A stretch of 64,000 nucleotides of DNA from JAOPZW01 sp963807305 (GCA_963807305.1 CAWEBN010000009.1:62001-126000); one strand, 5' to 3'; positions 1 to 8,394 are shown, counted from the stretch's first letter. Notes: generated by a model not told the origin, from the letters alone. Made by a program: numbers and translations.

Positions 1-362
1 ACCTCGTCGCCCTCGCCGTTGCGGTAGAAGCCCTCGTGGGCCTCGGTCGGCTTGCAGACCCAGGCCTCGATGTCGTTGTTGAACATCAGCAGGCGCCGGC
101 CGCTGATGGCGTCGCCGCCGGGCTCGACGGGGTTGGCGTCGGCCAGCCGGTGCACGTGGGCGTCGGGCACCCACTCCTCGCGCACGATCGGGTTGAACTC
201 GCCCACCTCCGACAGCCGGCAGGGCGAGTGCAGGTGGTAGAGGATCGACTCGTTGCCGGAGAAGCCCTCGTAGCCGAGGACCTCCTCGGTCAGGAGCGTG
301 CCGTTGCGCCGCGTCTGGGCGTGGCGCTTGGCGGGAACGTCGCCGAGGCTGACGTAGCGCAT
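1..362 (-). CDS. hmgA: Homogentisate 1,2-dioxygenase, N-terminal part (cut by window edge)
   Basis: The enzyme opens the ring of homogentisate to maleylacetoacetate in tyrosine and phenylalanine catabolism. Only the first ~120 residues are present; the rest lies beyond base 1. The start MRYVSLGDVPAKRHAQTR and the segment ESILYHLHSPCRL resemble the N-terminus of actinobacterial homogentisate dioxygenases (GDVP-KRH, then the LLYH segment). The iron ligands are in the missing C-terminal half. The gene starts 11 bp after the hpd stop on the same strand, so the two consecutive pathway steps look like one operon. Confidence 0.85.
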   Translation of the reverse strand, partial: MRYVSLGDVPAKRHAQTRRNGTLLTEEVLGYEGFSGNESILYHLHSPCRLSEVGEFNPIVREEWVPDAHVHRLADANPVEPGGDAISGRRLLMFNNDIEAWVCKPTEAHEGFYRNGEGDE

Positions 363-372
363 CGCTGCCCTC

Positions 373-1506
373 CTAGAGGTTGCCGCGCCGCTCCTGCTCG
401 CGCTCGATCGCTTCGAACAGGGCCTTGAAGTTGCCGTCGCCGAACCCGCGGGCGCCGTGGCGCTCGATGATCTCGAAGAACATCGTCGGCCGGTCGCCGA
501 CCGGCTTGGTGAAGATCTGCAGCAGGTAGCCCTCGTCGTCGCGGTCGACGAGGATGCCCTGCTCGCGCAGGTCGGCCAGCTGCCCGGTCACCTCGGGGAC
601 GCGCACGGGCACGTCCTCGTAGTAGGCCGGCGGGATGGTGAGGAACTCGACACCGCGGCGGCGCATCTCGGCCACCGTGCCGACGATGTCGCGCGTGGCC
701 ACGGCGATGTGCTGGGCCCCGGCGCCCTCGTAGAACTCGAGGTACTCGTCGATCTGCGACTTGCGCTTGCCCTCGGCGGGCTCGTTGATCGGGAACTTCA
801 CGAGCCCCTTGCCGTCGCTGACGACCTTGGACATGAGCGCCGAGTACTCGGTCGAGATGTCCTCGTCGGAGAAGTGGATCATCTCGGTCATCCCGAAGAC
901 GTCCTCGTAGTACTTGACCCACGTCTCCATCGAGCCGAGCTCGACGTTGCCGACGATGTGGTCGATGGCGAGCAGCATGCCGCTGTCCTCGGTGCCGTCC
1001 TCGATCGCGTCGAAGCCGGGGAGGAAGGGCCCGCCGTAGCCGGCGCGCTCGACGAAGGTGTGCAGGGTCTCGCCGTAGGTCTTGATGGTGGCGAGCCTGA
1101 CGGCGCCGTGGTCGTCGGAGGCCTCGTGCGGCTCGGCCACGCTCTCGGCCCCGCGGCTCGTGGCCTCGCGGTAGGCGTGATCGACGTTGGGCACGCTCAG
1201 GGCGATGACCTTCACGCCGTCGCCGTGCTTGTGCTGGTGGGCGGCGATGGGCGAGCCGGAGTCCAGCGCGCCGGTGAGGACCAGGCGGATGCGGCCCTGC
1301 TGCAGGACGTGGGACACCTGGTCGCGCGTGCCGGTCTCGAGGCCGCGGTAGGCGACCCGCTCGAAGCCGAAGGCGTGCGCGTAGAAGTAGGCCGCCTGAA
1401 GCGCGTTCCCCACGTACAGCTCGACGTGGTGGATGCCGTTGAGCGGCATGAAGTCGTGATCGGGGACCGGCGTGAGGCCGGTCGAGGGGGCAACCTGCTG
1501 AGCCAA
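373..1506 (-). CDS. hpd: 4-hydroxyphenylpyruvate dioxygenase
   Basis: This Fe(II) dioxygenase converts 4-hydroxyphenylpyruvate to homogentisate, the substrate of the following gene. The 377 aa are normal for the family and hold two VOC domains (about 20-155 and 178-345). The 2-His-1-Glu iron triad is visible: H183 (IDHIVGNV), H266 (AQHIAVA) and E345 (FFEIIER), with the C-terminal gating helix after it. The start codon is TTG, supported by an AGGAG about 9 nt upstream. The gene is divergent from an AsnC/Lrp regulator 102 bp away, a likely controller of the pathway. Confidence 0.95.
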   Translation of the reverse strand: MAQQVAPSTGLTPVPDHDFMPLNGIHHVELYVGNALQAAYFYAHAFGFERVAYRGLETGTRDQVSHVLQQGRIRLVLTGALDSGSPIAAHQHKHGDGVKVIALSVPNVDHAYREATSRGAESVAEPHEASDDHGAVRLATIKTYGETLHTFVERAGYGGPFLPGFDAIEDGTEDSGMLLAIDHIVGNVELGSMETWVKYYEDVFGMTEMIHFSDEDISTEYSALMSKVVSDGKGLVKFPINEPAEGKRKSQIDEYLEFYEGAGAQHIAVATRDIVGTVAEMRRRGVEFLTIPPAYYEDVPVRVPEVTGQLADLREQGILVDRDDEGYLLQIFTKPVGDRPTMFFEIIERHGARGFGDGNFKALFEAIEREQERRGNL

Positions 1507-1539
1507 CGCTTCGCTCTCCTCGGTCGTCTGTGGCCAGGT

Positions 1540-1548
1540 GAATGATTC
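1540..1548. promoter_or_regulatory. Small AT-rich palindrome in the hpd/asnC divergent region
   Basis: GAATGATTC is a perfect 9-bp inverted repeat and the only AT-rich patch in the 102-bp gap between hpd and the Lrp-type gene. Lrp/AsnC proteins often bind AT-rich inverted repeats between themselves and a divergent target. The assignment rests on position only. Confidence 0.3.
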
Positions 1549-1608
1549 TCCTGTCGAGCGGCGCGCTCAATGCCGATCCGTTGCGCCTGGACGGCGTAGC
1601 ATGCCGGT

Positions 1609-2049
1609 ATGGACGACATCGACCGGCAGATCGTTGCGCAGCTTCGAACGAATGCGCGCGCGTCCTTCCAGGCCATCGGAAACCGCGTGTCGCTCAGCGC
1701 TCCGGCCGTCAAGCGGCGCGTCGACCGCCTCGAGGCCGACGGCGTCATCCGCTCCTATGCGGCGGTCGTCGACCCGGGGGCGATGGGCTGGCGCACGCAT
1801 GCGCTGGTCTCGCTCTTCTGCGAGGGGCGGATGGCCGCCGCCGAGGTGCGCTCGGCCGTGGCCGACCACCCCGAGGTGGCGGCCGCCTACACCGTCGCCG
1901 GCGAGGCGAGCGCGATCCTGCACGTGCGCGCGCAGGACACGCCGCACCTCGAGGAGGCGCTCGAGCGCATCCGCGACACGCCCGGGATCATCCGGACGCA
2001 GACGCAGGTCGTGCTGTCGACCCTGTTCGAGCGTCCAGTGGCAGGATGA
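1609..2049 (+). CDS. AsnC/Lrp family transcriptional regulator
   Basis: A 146-aa one-domain regulator pair: an N-terminal HTH (about residues 2-60, MDDIDRQIVAQLRTNARAS, then SAPAVKRRVDRLEADGVI) and a C-terminal RAM/AsnC ligand domain (about 65-140). Such proteins sense amino acids or aromatic metabolites. It is transcribed away from hpd-hmgA, so tyrosine or homogentisate sensing is a reasonable inference. There is no Shine-Dalgarno; a TAGCAT hexamer at 1597-1602 ends 6 nt before the ATG, which suggests a leaderless mRNA. Confidence 0.9.
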   Translation: MDDIDRQIVAQLRTNARASFQAIGNRVSLSAPAVKRRVDRLEADGVIRSYAAVVDPGAMGWRTHALVSLFCEGRMAAAEVRSAVADHPEVAAAYTVAGEASAILHVRAQDTPHLEEALERIRDTPGIIRTQTQVVLSTLFERPVAG

Positions 2050-2109
2050 GGAGGTTGGCGGCGCCGTGCGCGAGCCGCTTGTCGCCGGCGGTCCGTCGCG
2101 CCTGGGAGG

Positions 2110-2250
2110 TCAAGCGGCCTTGCGCAGGGGCGCGGGCTCGAGCGGCTGGGGCCGGATCGGGCGCGGCTCCTGGGCCGGCGCGATCGCCGCGAGCCACGGG
2201 TAGAGCGATTCGATGGTGATGAGCGGGCCTGGCATGTCCTGGGGCGTCAT
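2110..2250 (-). CDS. Small hypothetical protein (46 aa)
   Basis: A short open frame (MTPQDMPGPLITIESL...) ends in a proline- and arginine-rich tail. It starts 27 nt after the stop of the EamA transporter on the same strand. A GGAGG lies 8 nt before the ATG, which is the main reason to list it. No domain, membrane segment or family is recognised. It may be a chance frame in GC-rich DNA. Confidence 0.35.
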   Translation of the reverse strand: MTPQDMPGPLITIESLYPWLAAIAPAQEPRPIRPQPLEPAPLRKAA

Positions 2251-2277
2251 GGTCGCTGCCTCCGTCTCAGGGTTGTG

Positions 2278-3312
2278 TCAAGAAACTGAGTCTACGACAG
2301 CGGGTTGCTTGATGCAACGCTCTTCCTCGGCAATGGCCTCGGGCGCGGGAACCGCGGCGAGCTCCGGGTCTGCGTCCTCGGGCGGGGCTGACTCGCGCCT
2401 GACGATGGCAGCCACCGACACGACGATGAGCGCCGCGCCGGCCGCCGTGCCGACGGTGAGCTGCTCGCTGAGGAGCGCCCAGCCGAGCAGGACCGCGACG
2501 AGCGGATTGACGTATGCGTAGGTTGCGACCTTCGAGATCGGCACGTTCTGCAGGAGCCAGGCGTAGGCGGTGAACGCCACGAGCGAGCCCGCGAGCACCA
2601 GGTAGGCGAAGGCGAGCAGCGACTTGGCCGAGGCGTGGGAGAGATGCAGGTCGTTCGCCTCGCCGCTGGCCAGGGCGCCGACCAGCAGCGCTCCACCGCC
2701 GGCGACCATCTGCCAGCCGGTCGAGACGAGCGGATCGGACGGCATGCTCAGGCGCGGCGAGAGGAAGGATCCCGTCGCCCACGAGCCTGCGGCAATGAGG
2801 ACGAGCAGGATGCCGCCGGCCGTGGCCTCGGCGGGCCGGCTGCCCGGGAGCAGGAGCAGCCCCAGGCCGCAGAAGCCGATGGCGACTCCGGCGAGCGTCC
2901 CGCGGTGCACCCGCTCGCGCCCGATGGTCGAGCGCATGAGCACGAGCCACAGCGGGACCGAGGCGATGAGCAGCGCGGCCAGCCCGGCGGGCACGTCGCG
3001 CTCGGCGACGGTCACGAGGCCGTTGCCACCGGCCGGGAGGAGCAGGCCGACGAGCCCCGCGGCGGCGAGGCTGCGGGGCGCAACGCGCACGCGGTGCCCT
3101 CGAGCGGCCAGGAACGCGAGCATGGCGACGCCGGCGATCGCGAAGCGCGCGCCGGCTCCCAGCAGCGGCGGGACGTCCTCGACCATGACGCGAATGGCGA
3201 CATAGGTCCCGCCCCACAGGACGTAGACGATGCCCAGCGCCGACCACACCCTCCACGAGGGAGGAGAGAGGGTGTGGCCGGCGCGGGGTGCTGAGGAGGG
3301 AGCGCGCCTCAC
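2278..3312 (-). CDS. EamA/DMT-superfamily transporter
   Basis: A 344-aa membrane protein with about ten hydrophobic segments in two EamA repeats (about 24-155 and 170-305). The first helix carries YVLWGGTYVAIR and the last loop WALLSEQLTVG, both typical of the family. Members export amino acids or small metabolites; the substrate cannot be read here. The last 40 residues are an acidic, soluble tail. The GTG start overlaps the stop of the upstream gene (GTGA), so the two are probably translationally coupled. Confidence 0.85.
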   Translation of the reverse strand: MRRAPSSAPRAGHTLSPPSWRVWSALGIVYVLWGGTYVAIRVMVEDVPPLLGAGARFAIAGVAMLAFLAARGHRVRVAPRSLAAAGLVGLLLPAGGNGLVTVAERDVPAGLAALLIASVPLWLVLMRSTIGRERVHRGTLAGVAIGFCGLGLLLLPGSRPAEATAGGILLVLIAAGSWATGSFLSPRLSMPSDPLVSTGWQMVAGGGALLVGALASGEANDLHLSHASAKSLLAFAYLVLAGSLVAFTAYAWLLQNVPISKVATYAYVNPLVAVLLGWALLSEQLTVGTAAGAALIVVSVAAIVRRESAPPEDADPELAAVPAPEAIAEEERCIKQPAVVDSVS

Positions 3313-3617
3313 GGGCGCGCGGGAAGCGCGCGCACCACGGCTGAGGGGCCGCGGTTGCGCTTCGGGCGCGCTTCACGGAGGGGGGCTGCGCGCGTCTCGA
3401 GCAGCGACACGAGGGCTGCGGTGGGGAAGAAGGGGTCGGCGATCGCGCGCTGCTCGTCGACCGAGTAGGCGGCGCGAACGATCCCGTTGCTCTCGGCGAC
3501 GAGGACGGCGCCCATGAGGGCGCGCGCGGAGTCGAGCGCGGCGAGGTAGCGCAGGGCGTCGATGTCGTCGGCGATCGCGTGGCGAATGACGACTGCTTCG
3601 GTGTTCACGTGAGCCAT
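3309..3617 (-). CDS. Small GNAT-fragment-like protein (102 aa)
   Basis: The core IRHAIADDIDALRYLAALDS followed by VLVAESNGIVRAAYS and ADPFFPTAALVSLL resembles the first helices and strands of a GNAT fold, without the acetyl-CoA-binding half. A paralogue with the same pattern lies at 50594-50992. The ATG at 3617 is chosen; a TTG at 3653 would add 12 residues. Neither has a clear ribosome site. It is followed by the overlapping EamA gene and faces a LysR gene 70 bp away. Function unknown. Confidence 0.6.
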   Translation of the reverse strand: MAHVNTEAVVIRHAIADDIDALRYLAALDSARALMGAVLVAESNGIVRAAYSVDEQRAIADPFFPTAALVSLLETRAAPLREARPKRNRGPSAVVRALPARP

Positions 3618-3687
3618 GACGTTGAGGATCGCAGCGGCGTGATATGAGTACAAATGGAAGTTCTTGGCGCACTGATAAGCTCACCTA

Positions 3688-4623
3688 ATGCTTGATGTCC
3701 GGCGAATGCGCGTGCTGCGAGAGGTCGCCGCGCGCGGGTCGTTCTCCGCCGCCGCCGACGCGCTGGCCTACACCCAGTCGGCGGTTTCGCAGCAGATCGC
3801 GGCCCTCGAGCGCGAGGCCGGCACGACCCTCGTGGAGCGCAACGCGCGCGGGGTGCGCCTGACCGACGCCGGCCGCGCGCTGGTCGAGCACGCCGACGCG
3901 ATCCTCGCCCGCCTGTCCGACGCCGAGGCCGAGCTGGAGGCCATCGCCGGCCTGCGCGGCGGCCGCCTGCGGCTGGCCGCCTTCCCGAGCGCCGGGGCGT
4001 CGATCATGCCCGAGGCGATCGCGCGCTTCCGCGAGCGCCACCCGGCCGTCGAGCTCACGCTCGAGCCCGCCGAGCCCGGGCCGGCCCTGAGCAGGCTGCG
4101 GGGCGGCGAGGTCGACATCGCGCTCGACATCACGGTCTCCTTCCGGGCGCTGGCCGAGGACGGCATCGAGCGCCTGCACCTGCTCGACGACCCGATGTAC
4201 GTGGCGCTGCCCAAGAGCCACCCGCTCGCCCGCAAGCGCGGGCTGAAGCTCGAGGAGCTGGCCGACGAGAACTGGATCCTCGGGACGACGGGCTCGTGCC
4301 CCGACGCGTCGATCTTCCTGCGCTCCTGCCAGGTCGCCGGCTTCGAGCCGCGGATCGCGTTCAACTCCGACGACTACTTCGCCATGCAGGGCTTCGTCGC
4401 CGCCGGCGTGGGCGCATCGTTCATCCCCGACCTCGCCCTGATGTCGGTGCGCGAGGACATCGTTGTGCGGTCCCTGGGCCCGATGCCGCCCGTGCGCCAG
4501 ATCATGGCCGCCACGCTGAAGGACTCCTTCCTGTCGCCGGCCAAGCAGGCGATGCTCGACGTCCTCGTCGAGGTCGGCGAGGAGTTCGCCGGCAAGCATC
4601 GCGGCCTCGCGCTGGCCTCGTAG
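3688..4623 (+). CDS. LysR-family transcriptional regulator
   Basis: A 311-aa regulator with a winged HTH at residues 1-60 (SFSAAADALAYTQSAVSQQI, then LVERNARGVRLTDAG) and a periplasmic-binding-like effector domain from about 90 to 300. It is divergent from the small GNAT-like gene and the EamA exporter. LysR-exporter pairs of this layout are common, so it probably controls that operon in response to the exported compound. The inducer is not predictable. Confidence 0.92.
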   Translation: MLDVRRMRVLREVAARGSFSAAADALAYTQSAVSQQIAALEREAGTTLVERNARGVRLTDAGRALVEHADAILARLSDAEAELEAIAGLRGGRLRLAAFPSAGASIMPEAIARFRERHPAVELTLEPAEPGPALSRLRGGEVDIALDITVSFRALAEDGIERLHLLDDPMYVALPKSHPLARKRGLKLEELADENWILGTTGSCPDASIFLRSCQVAGFEPRIAFNSDDYFAMQGFVAAGVGASFIPDLALMSVREDIVVRSLGPMPPVRQIMAATLKDSFLSPAKQAMLDVLVEVGEEFAGKHRGLALAS

Positions 4624-4667
4624 CCTCTTTCGTTAGCGATCGCCAGGACTGGGCATGCTGGCCCGGC

Positions 4668-5060
4668 ATGGCCGACAACGCCGACATCGTCCGCCGCGCC
4701 TTCGAGGCCTTCTCGCGCCGCGACCTGTCGGCGCTGCTCGCGATCGCCGACCCGGACATCGAGTTCATGCCCGCCACGGCCCGCGTGGCCGGCCGCGGCG
4801 AGCCCTACCGCGGCCACGAGGGGCTGCGCACCTACTTCGCCGACGTCGCCCGCGTCTGGCAGGAGCTGCGCTCCGAGCCCGCCGAGTTCATCGAGGTCGA
4901 GGACGTCGTCGTCTGCACGGGCCGCGTCTACGCCTGGGGGGTCGGCCGCGTCATCGACGCCCCGGCGGGCTGGGTCTGGCGCCTGCGCGACGGCAAGCTC
5001 GTCGAGGGCCGGGTGTACGAGAACCAGCGCGAGGCGCTGGCGGCCGCGGGGCTGGCGTAG
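4668..5060 (+). CDS. SnoaL-like / NTF2-fold protein
   Basis: A 130-aa single-domain protein. The opening NADIVRRAFEAFSRRDLSAL, the segment DPDIEFMPATARVAG and EPYRGHEGLRTYFADV are typical of the SnoaL-like alpha+beta cone fold. Members act as small isomerases, hydrolases or ligand-binding proteins, and the exact role cannot be read. It starts 44 bp after the LysR stop on the same strand and converges on the TetR gene. Confidence 0.8.
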   Translation: MADNADIVRRAFEAFSRRDLSALLAIADPDIEFMPATARVAGRGEPYRGHEGLRTYFADVARVWQELRSEPAEFIEVEDVVVCTGRVYAWGVGRVIDAPAGWVWRLRDGKLVEGRVYENQREALAAAGLA

Positions 5061-5106
5061 GAGCCGGGGGCCGGGTCGTGACGCGCTGACGTCTCCAGGG
5101 CGCCGG

Positions 5107-5751
5107 CTAGCGCGAGGTGCGATCAGCGATGGCGTCGAGGACGAGGTCGAGGCCTCCGGCGAAGCGCGCGTCGTCGTCACGGGTCGTGCCGCTGCGAGTG
5201 GCCCGCTGGAGGGCCGGGTAGGTGTCGGGTTCCGCTTGGTCGAGCGCCTTCTCGAACCCCCGCCAGCGCGCAGGGGCGGTAGCCGTCGTCTGGCGGCCGG
5301 CGCTGCCGAGGACGTAGGTGAAGAAGAGGTCGTAGGCGTCTTGCGCGTCGTCCTGGTCGAGACCGGCGTCTTCGAGAGCGCCAAGGATCGCGTCGGCGAT
5401 GCGTAGCGCCTGCGGTCCCGTGGCGCCCGAGCGCAGCAGTACATCGGCCAAGCCCCGATGGGCCAGCGCGACGCGACGGATGTCGCGTCCGAGCTCGGCC
5501 AGCCGTGTCCGCCAGCCGCCGTGCATGTCGGTGCGAATGCCGGCCGCCAGGTGCTCGATCAGCAGCTCGAGGAGACCGTCGCGCCGGCCACCGGCGTGAT
5601 GCATGACCGTGGTCGGCCAGACGCCGAGGCGGTTGGCCACCTGCCGGATGCTCAGCGCTTCCAGCCCGTCGACTGCCACGAGGTCGGCAGCCGCCTCGGC
5701 GACGGCTTGCCTCGTCACGCCACGGTGAGAGGTCGCGGCTGGCTTGCGCAC
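5107..5751 (-). CDS. TetR-family repressor
   Basis: About 214 aa with an N-terminal HTH (GVTRQAVAEAAADLVAV, then LSIRQVANRLGVWPTTVMHH) and a helical TetR_C-like ligand domain. A GTG at 5751 is chosen because the longer frame (GTG at 5820) would run through the divergent promoter and operators. It is transcribed away from a FAD oxidoreductase, and two identical-type palindromes lie between the genes. It is most likely a local repressor released by the oxidase substrate. Confidence 0.85.
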   Translation of the reverse strand: MRKPAATSHRGVTRQAVAEAAADLVAVDGLEALSIRQVANRLGVWPTTVMHHAGGRRDGLLELLIEHLAAGIRTDMHGGWRTRLAELGRDIRRVALAHRGLADVLLRSGATGPQALRIADAILGALEDAGLDQDDAQDAYDLFFTYVLGSAGRQTTATAPARWRGFEKALDQAEPDTYPALQRATRSGTTRDDDARFAGGLDLVLDAIADRTSR

Positions 5752-5772
5752 GGCGATCCAGCGTAGCTCACT

Positions 5773-5789
5773 CTTGTACAGCGGACAAG
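5773..5789. promoter_or_regulatory. TetR operator, copy 1
   Basis: Inverted repeat CTTGTACAGCGGACAAG: arms CTTGT and ACAAG with a 7-bp spacer. It overlaps a possible -35 (TTGTAC, 5774-5779) placed 17 bp before a possible -10 (TACGGT, 5797-5802) reading towards the FAD oxidase, so binding would block the promoter. Confidence 0.7.
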
Positions 5790-5806
5790 TATTCGCTACG
5801 GTGGCT

Positions 5807-5823
5807 CTTGTACGCCGCACAAG
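5807..5823. promoter_or_regulatory. TetR operator, copy 2
   Basis: Inverted repeat CTTGTACGCCGCACAAG with the same arms and spacer length as copy 1. The centres are 34 bp apart, about three helical turns, so two dimers could bind the same DNA face. It covers the predicted transcription start and ends just before the ribosome site AAAGGAG of the FAD gene. Confidence 0.7.
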
Positions 5824-5840
5824 AAAGGAGCCCTCGAACC

Positions 5841-7199
5841 ATGCTCTCCACCGCCCAGCTGCCCCGAGACCTCAAGGGCCAGGTCCTGACCCCGGAGGAC
5901 CACGGCTACGACGACGCGCGGACCGTCTTCGCCGCTCACATCGACCGACGTCCGGCTCTCATCGCCCGCGTCCAGGGCGTCGACGACATCGCTCGGCTCA
6001 TCGCCCACGCTCGCGAGACCGGGTCCGAGCTCGCGATCCGCAGCGGCGGCCACAGCCCCGCGGGCCACGGCGTCTGCGACGGCGGCATCGTGATCGACCT
6101 CTCGGCGCTGCGCTCGTTCGAGCTGGATGGCGCCGGTCGCACGGCCTGGGCGGGCGCCGGCCTCACCGCGGCCGCCTTCACCGTCGCAGCGGGCGAGCAC
6201 GGGCTCGCGACGGGCTTCGGCGACACCGGTTCCGTCGGCATCGGCGGCATCACACTCGCCGGCGGCGTCGGCTTCCTCGTGCGCAAACACGGGCTGACGA
6301 TCGACAGCCTGCTCGCGGCGGAGATCGTCACCGCCGACGGGCGACTGCGCCGCGTCGACGCGCAGACCGAGCCGGAGCTGTTCTGGGCGCTGCGCGGCGG
6401 CGGTGGCAACTTCGGCGTCGTCACGCGCTTGCAGTACCGGCTCCACGCGGTCGACACGATCGTCGGCGGCCTGCTCGTCCTCCCCGCGACGCCCGACGTG
6501 ATCGCCGGCTTCGTCGCGGAGGCCGAGGCGGCCCCGGACGAGCTCACCACGATCGCCAACGTGATGCTCGCGCCGCCGCTGCCCTTCGTGCCCGAAGAGC
6601 GGCACGGCAGCCCCGTGGTCATGGCGACGATGATCTACGCAGGCGACGTGGAGGCGGGCCAGCGCACCGTCGCGCCCTTCCGCGCGCTGGCCGAGCCGGT
6701 CGCCGATCTCCTGCGGCCGATGAAGTACCCCGAGATGTATCCCGACGAGCAGGAGCACCGCCGCGTCGCCGTGGCGCGGACAACGTTCGCCGGCAGCGTC
6801 GACTCGCGGCGGGCGGAGACGATCCTCGAGCGGATCGGCGAGTCGTCGGCCATGATCGCCGCCTGCGAGCTGCGCGTGCTCGGCGGCGCGGTGGCGCGCG
6901 TGGCCGCGGACGCCACCGCCTTCGCCCACCGCCGGAGCCGGATGATGATCAACGTGGGGGCGATCTACGACCCGTCCACCTCCGAGCGCGCGGAGCACGC
7001 CGACTGGGTCGGCGGGCTCTCGGCCGGCCTCGACGACGGCGACCCCGGCGCCTACGCGGGCTTCCTCGCCGATGAGGGCGAGCAGCGCGTCCGCGCGGCG
7101 TACCCCGGCGCGACCTGGGAACGGCTGGCCGCGGTGAAGGCCACCTACGACCCCGACAACGTGTTCCGGCACAACCAGAACATCCCGCCGGGCGCGTAG
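5841..7199 (+). CDS. FAD-binding oxidoreductase (berberine-bridge type)
   Basis: A 452-aa flavoprotein: PCMH FAD domain (about 38-205), substrate domain, and the BBE C-terminal motif YDPDNVFRHNQNIPP. H71 in RSGGHSPAG is the usual site of 8-alpha-histidyl FAD. The second attachment cysteine, normally in a G-x-C-x-x-VG loop, is absent (GFGDTGSVGIGG), so the flavin is probably singly linked. Such enzymes oxidise sugars, alkaloids or polyketide-like alcohols. The ATG at 5841 follows AAAGGAG. The divergent TetR gene and the paired operators imply substrate induction. Confidence 0.88.
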   Translation: MLSTAQLPRDLKGQVLTPEDHGYDDARTVFAAHIDRRPALIARVQGVDDIARLIAHARETGSELAIRSGGHSPAGHGVCDGGIVIDLSALRSFELDGAGRTAWAGAGLTAAAFTVAAGEHGLATGFGDTGSVGIGGITLAGGVGFLVRKHGLTIDSLLAAEIVTADGRLRRVDAQTEPELFWALRGGGGNFGVVTRLQYRLHAVDTIVGGLLVLPATPDVIAGFVAEAEAAPDELTTIANVMLAPPLPFVPEERHGSPVVMATMIYAGDVEAGQRTVAPFRALAEPVADLLRPMKYPEMYPDEQEHRRVAVARTTFAGSVDSRRAETILERIGESSAMIAACELRVLGGAVARVAADATAFAHRRSRMMINVGAIYDPSTSERAEHADWVGGLSAGLDDGDPGAYAGFLADEGEQRVRAAYPGATWERLAAVKATYDPDNVFRHNQNIPPGA

Positions 7200-7211
7200 G
7201 CCGGCGGCCGC

Positions 7212-7440
7212 GGCCGCGGCGCAGCCGCCACGGCGGCGGTCGCCTGTTCGCGATCGGTGACGTCGGTCTCGATGGCGAGGCCGCCGATGTCCGCCGCCAG
7301 CGCATCGAGCCGGTCCTTGCGGCGCGCGGCGAGCGCGACGGTCGCACCCTGCTCGGCGAGCGCGCGCGCCGTCGCTTCGCCGATGCCGCTGCTCGCGCCG
7401 GTGAGGAGGGCGACGGTGTCCCGCAGTGCCACGGTCATGC
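7212..7440 (-). pseudogene. Truncated short-chain dehydrogenase (N-terminal ~75 aa only)
   Basis: The ATG at 7440 overlaps the stop of the upstream epimerase gene, the signature of a real operon partner. The protein begins as a classical SDR: VALLTGASSGIGEATARALA (the TGxxxGIG cofactor motif), then VALAARRKDRLDAL and IETDVTD. Near 7212 homology stops and the frame runs into the antisense of the FAD-oxidase 3' end, with a stop at 7145. The catalytic Ser-Tyr-Lys region is missing. The TetR/FAD-oxidase pair seems to have replaced the rest of the gene. Confidence 0.75.
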
Positions 7441-8394
7441 GGCGGATTTCAGCATCCGTCCTTCGGTCGCGGCGGTTGGCGCGTAGGCGGCCGGGAAGCC
7501 CTCTCGCCAGCTGGGGTGGCGCAGCGTCCACCCGAGCTCGCGCTTGGCCTTCGCGTTCGAGGCGCCGCGGGCTTCGGTGCCCATCAGGACGGCGGCTTCG
7601 CCCGCGAACAGCCGTGCCAGCCAGCGCGGGAAGTGGCGGGGCGGCTTGGCGCCGAGCACGGCGGCCAGCACCGGCAGCCACTCGCGCACCGGGGCGGGCT
7701 CGTCGTCGACGATGTTGTAGACGCCCGCACCGCCGTGCTCGAGCGCGCGCACGGTGGCCGCGGCGGCGTCGTCGAGGTGGATGAACGAGGAGATGCCGCC
7801 GCCGTCACCGACGATCGGGAACTGGCGCTTGCGCACGGGCGCGAGCAGCCCGTCGTCGGGCGCGCCGTAGAAGCCGCCATAGCGCAGGGCGATCCCGCCG
7901 GCGCCGATGACGGCCTCGTCGAGATGGCGCATCGCGGCGTTCGTCTCGCGCGTCGTCGCAACCGGGTCGGGGTCGAGCGGATCGTCCTCGGTCTTGATCG
8001 GGCCGCCCTCGCGCGCGTAGCGGTAGCTGGCGAAGCTCTGGGCGACGAAGCGGCGCACGCCAGCTTCGCGGGCGGCGGCCAGCAGCGCGTCGGTGCCCTC
8101 GGTGCGCAGCCGGTTGGTCGGCGCGAAGGTGCGGTCCAGGTTCCTGGAGAACCTCGCACCCGCAAGGGCGGTCGCCTGATGGACGATCGCGTCGGGCTCC
8201 GCAGCGACGACGGCCGCGATGACGGCTTCGCGGTCGAGCAGGTCGAGGTCGATCGGGTGCGCCCCGAGCGCCCGCACACGGTCGGCGTTCCCTGCGGATC
8301 GGGAGGTGCCGATCACCTCGTGTCCGGCCTCGATCAGGCGTGGTACGAGCCGGGTGCCGATCGCACCGCTCGCCCCTGCGACGAAGACGCGCAT
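7435..8394 (-). CDS. NAD(P)-dependent epimerase/dehydratase
   Basis: A 319-aa extended SDR. The Rossmann motif GASGAIGTRL is at residues 7-16. AQSFASYRYAREG sits where the active-site serine and YxxxK normally fall, so the YxxxK looks degenerate, as in atypical nucleoside-diphosphate-sugar epimerase relatives. The ATG at 8394 is preferred over the longer frame because GAGGAG lies 8 nt upstream. The substrate is unknown. It is divergent from an LLM oxidoreductase and was once followed by an SDR now truncated. Confidence 0.85.
   Translation of the reverse strand: MRVFVAGASGAIGTRLVPRLIEAGHEVIGTSRSAGNADRVRALGAHPIDLDLLDREAVIAAVVAAEPDAIVHQATALAGARFSRNLDRTFAPTNRLRTEGTDALLAAAREAGVRRFVAQSFASYRYAREGGPIKTEDDPLDPDPVATTRETNAAMRHLDEAVIGAGGIALRYGGFYGAPDDGLLAPVRKRQFPIVGDGGGISSFIHLDDAAAATVRALEHGGAGVYNIVDDEPAPVREWLPVLAAVLGAKPPRHFPRWLARLFAGEAAVLMGTEARGASNAKAKRELGWTLRHPSWREGFPAAYAPTAATEGRMLKSAA

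Noticed and set aside
457..1545. Long open frame antisense to hpd
   Set aside because: Shadow of the hpd coding frame in GC-rich DNA; composition is Val/Gly/Arg/His-rich with no domain, while the opposite frame has all HPPD residues.
7200..7245. GC-rich CGGCCGCGG run after the FAD oxidase as a terminator
   Set aside because: It can fold many ways but has no defined stem-loop with a T-tract, and it lies at the joint of the truncated SDR gene.
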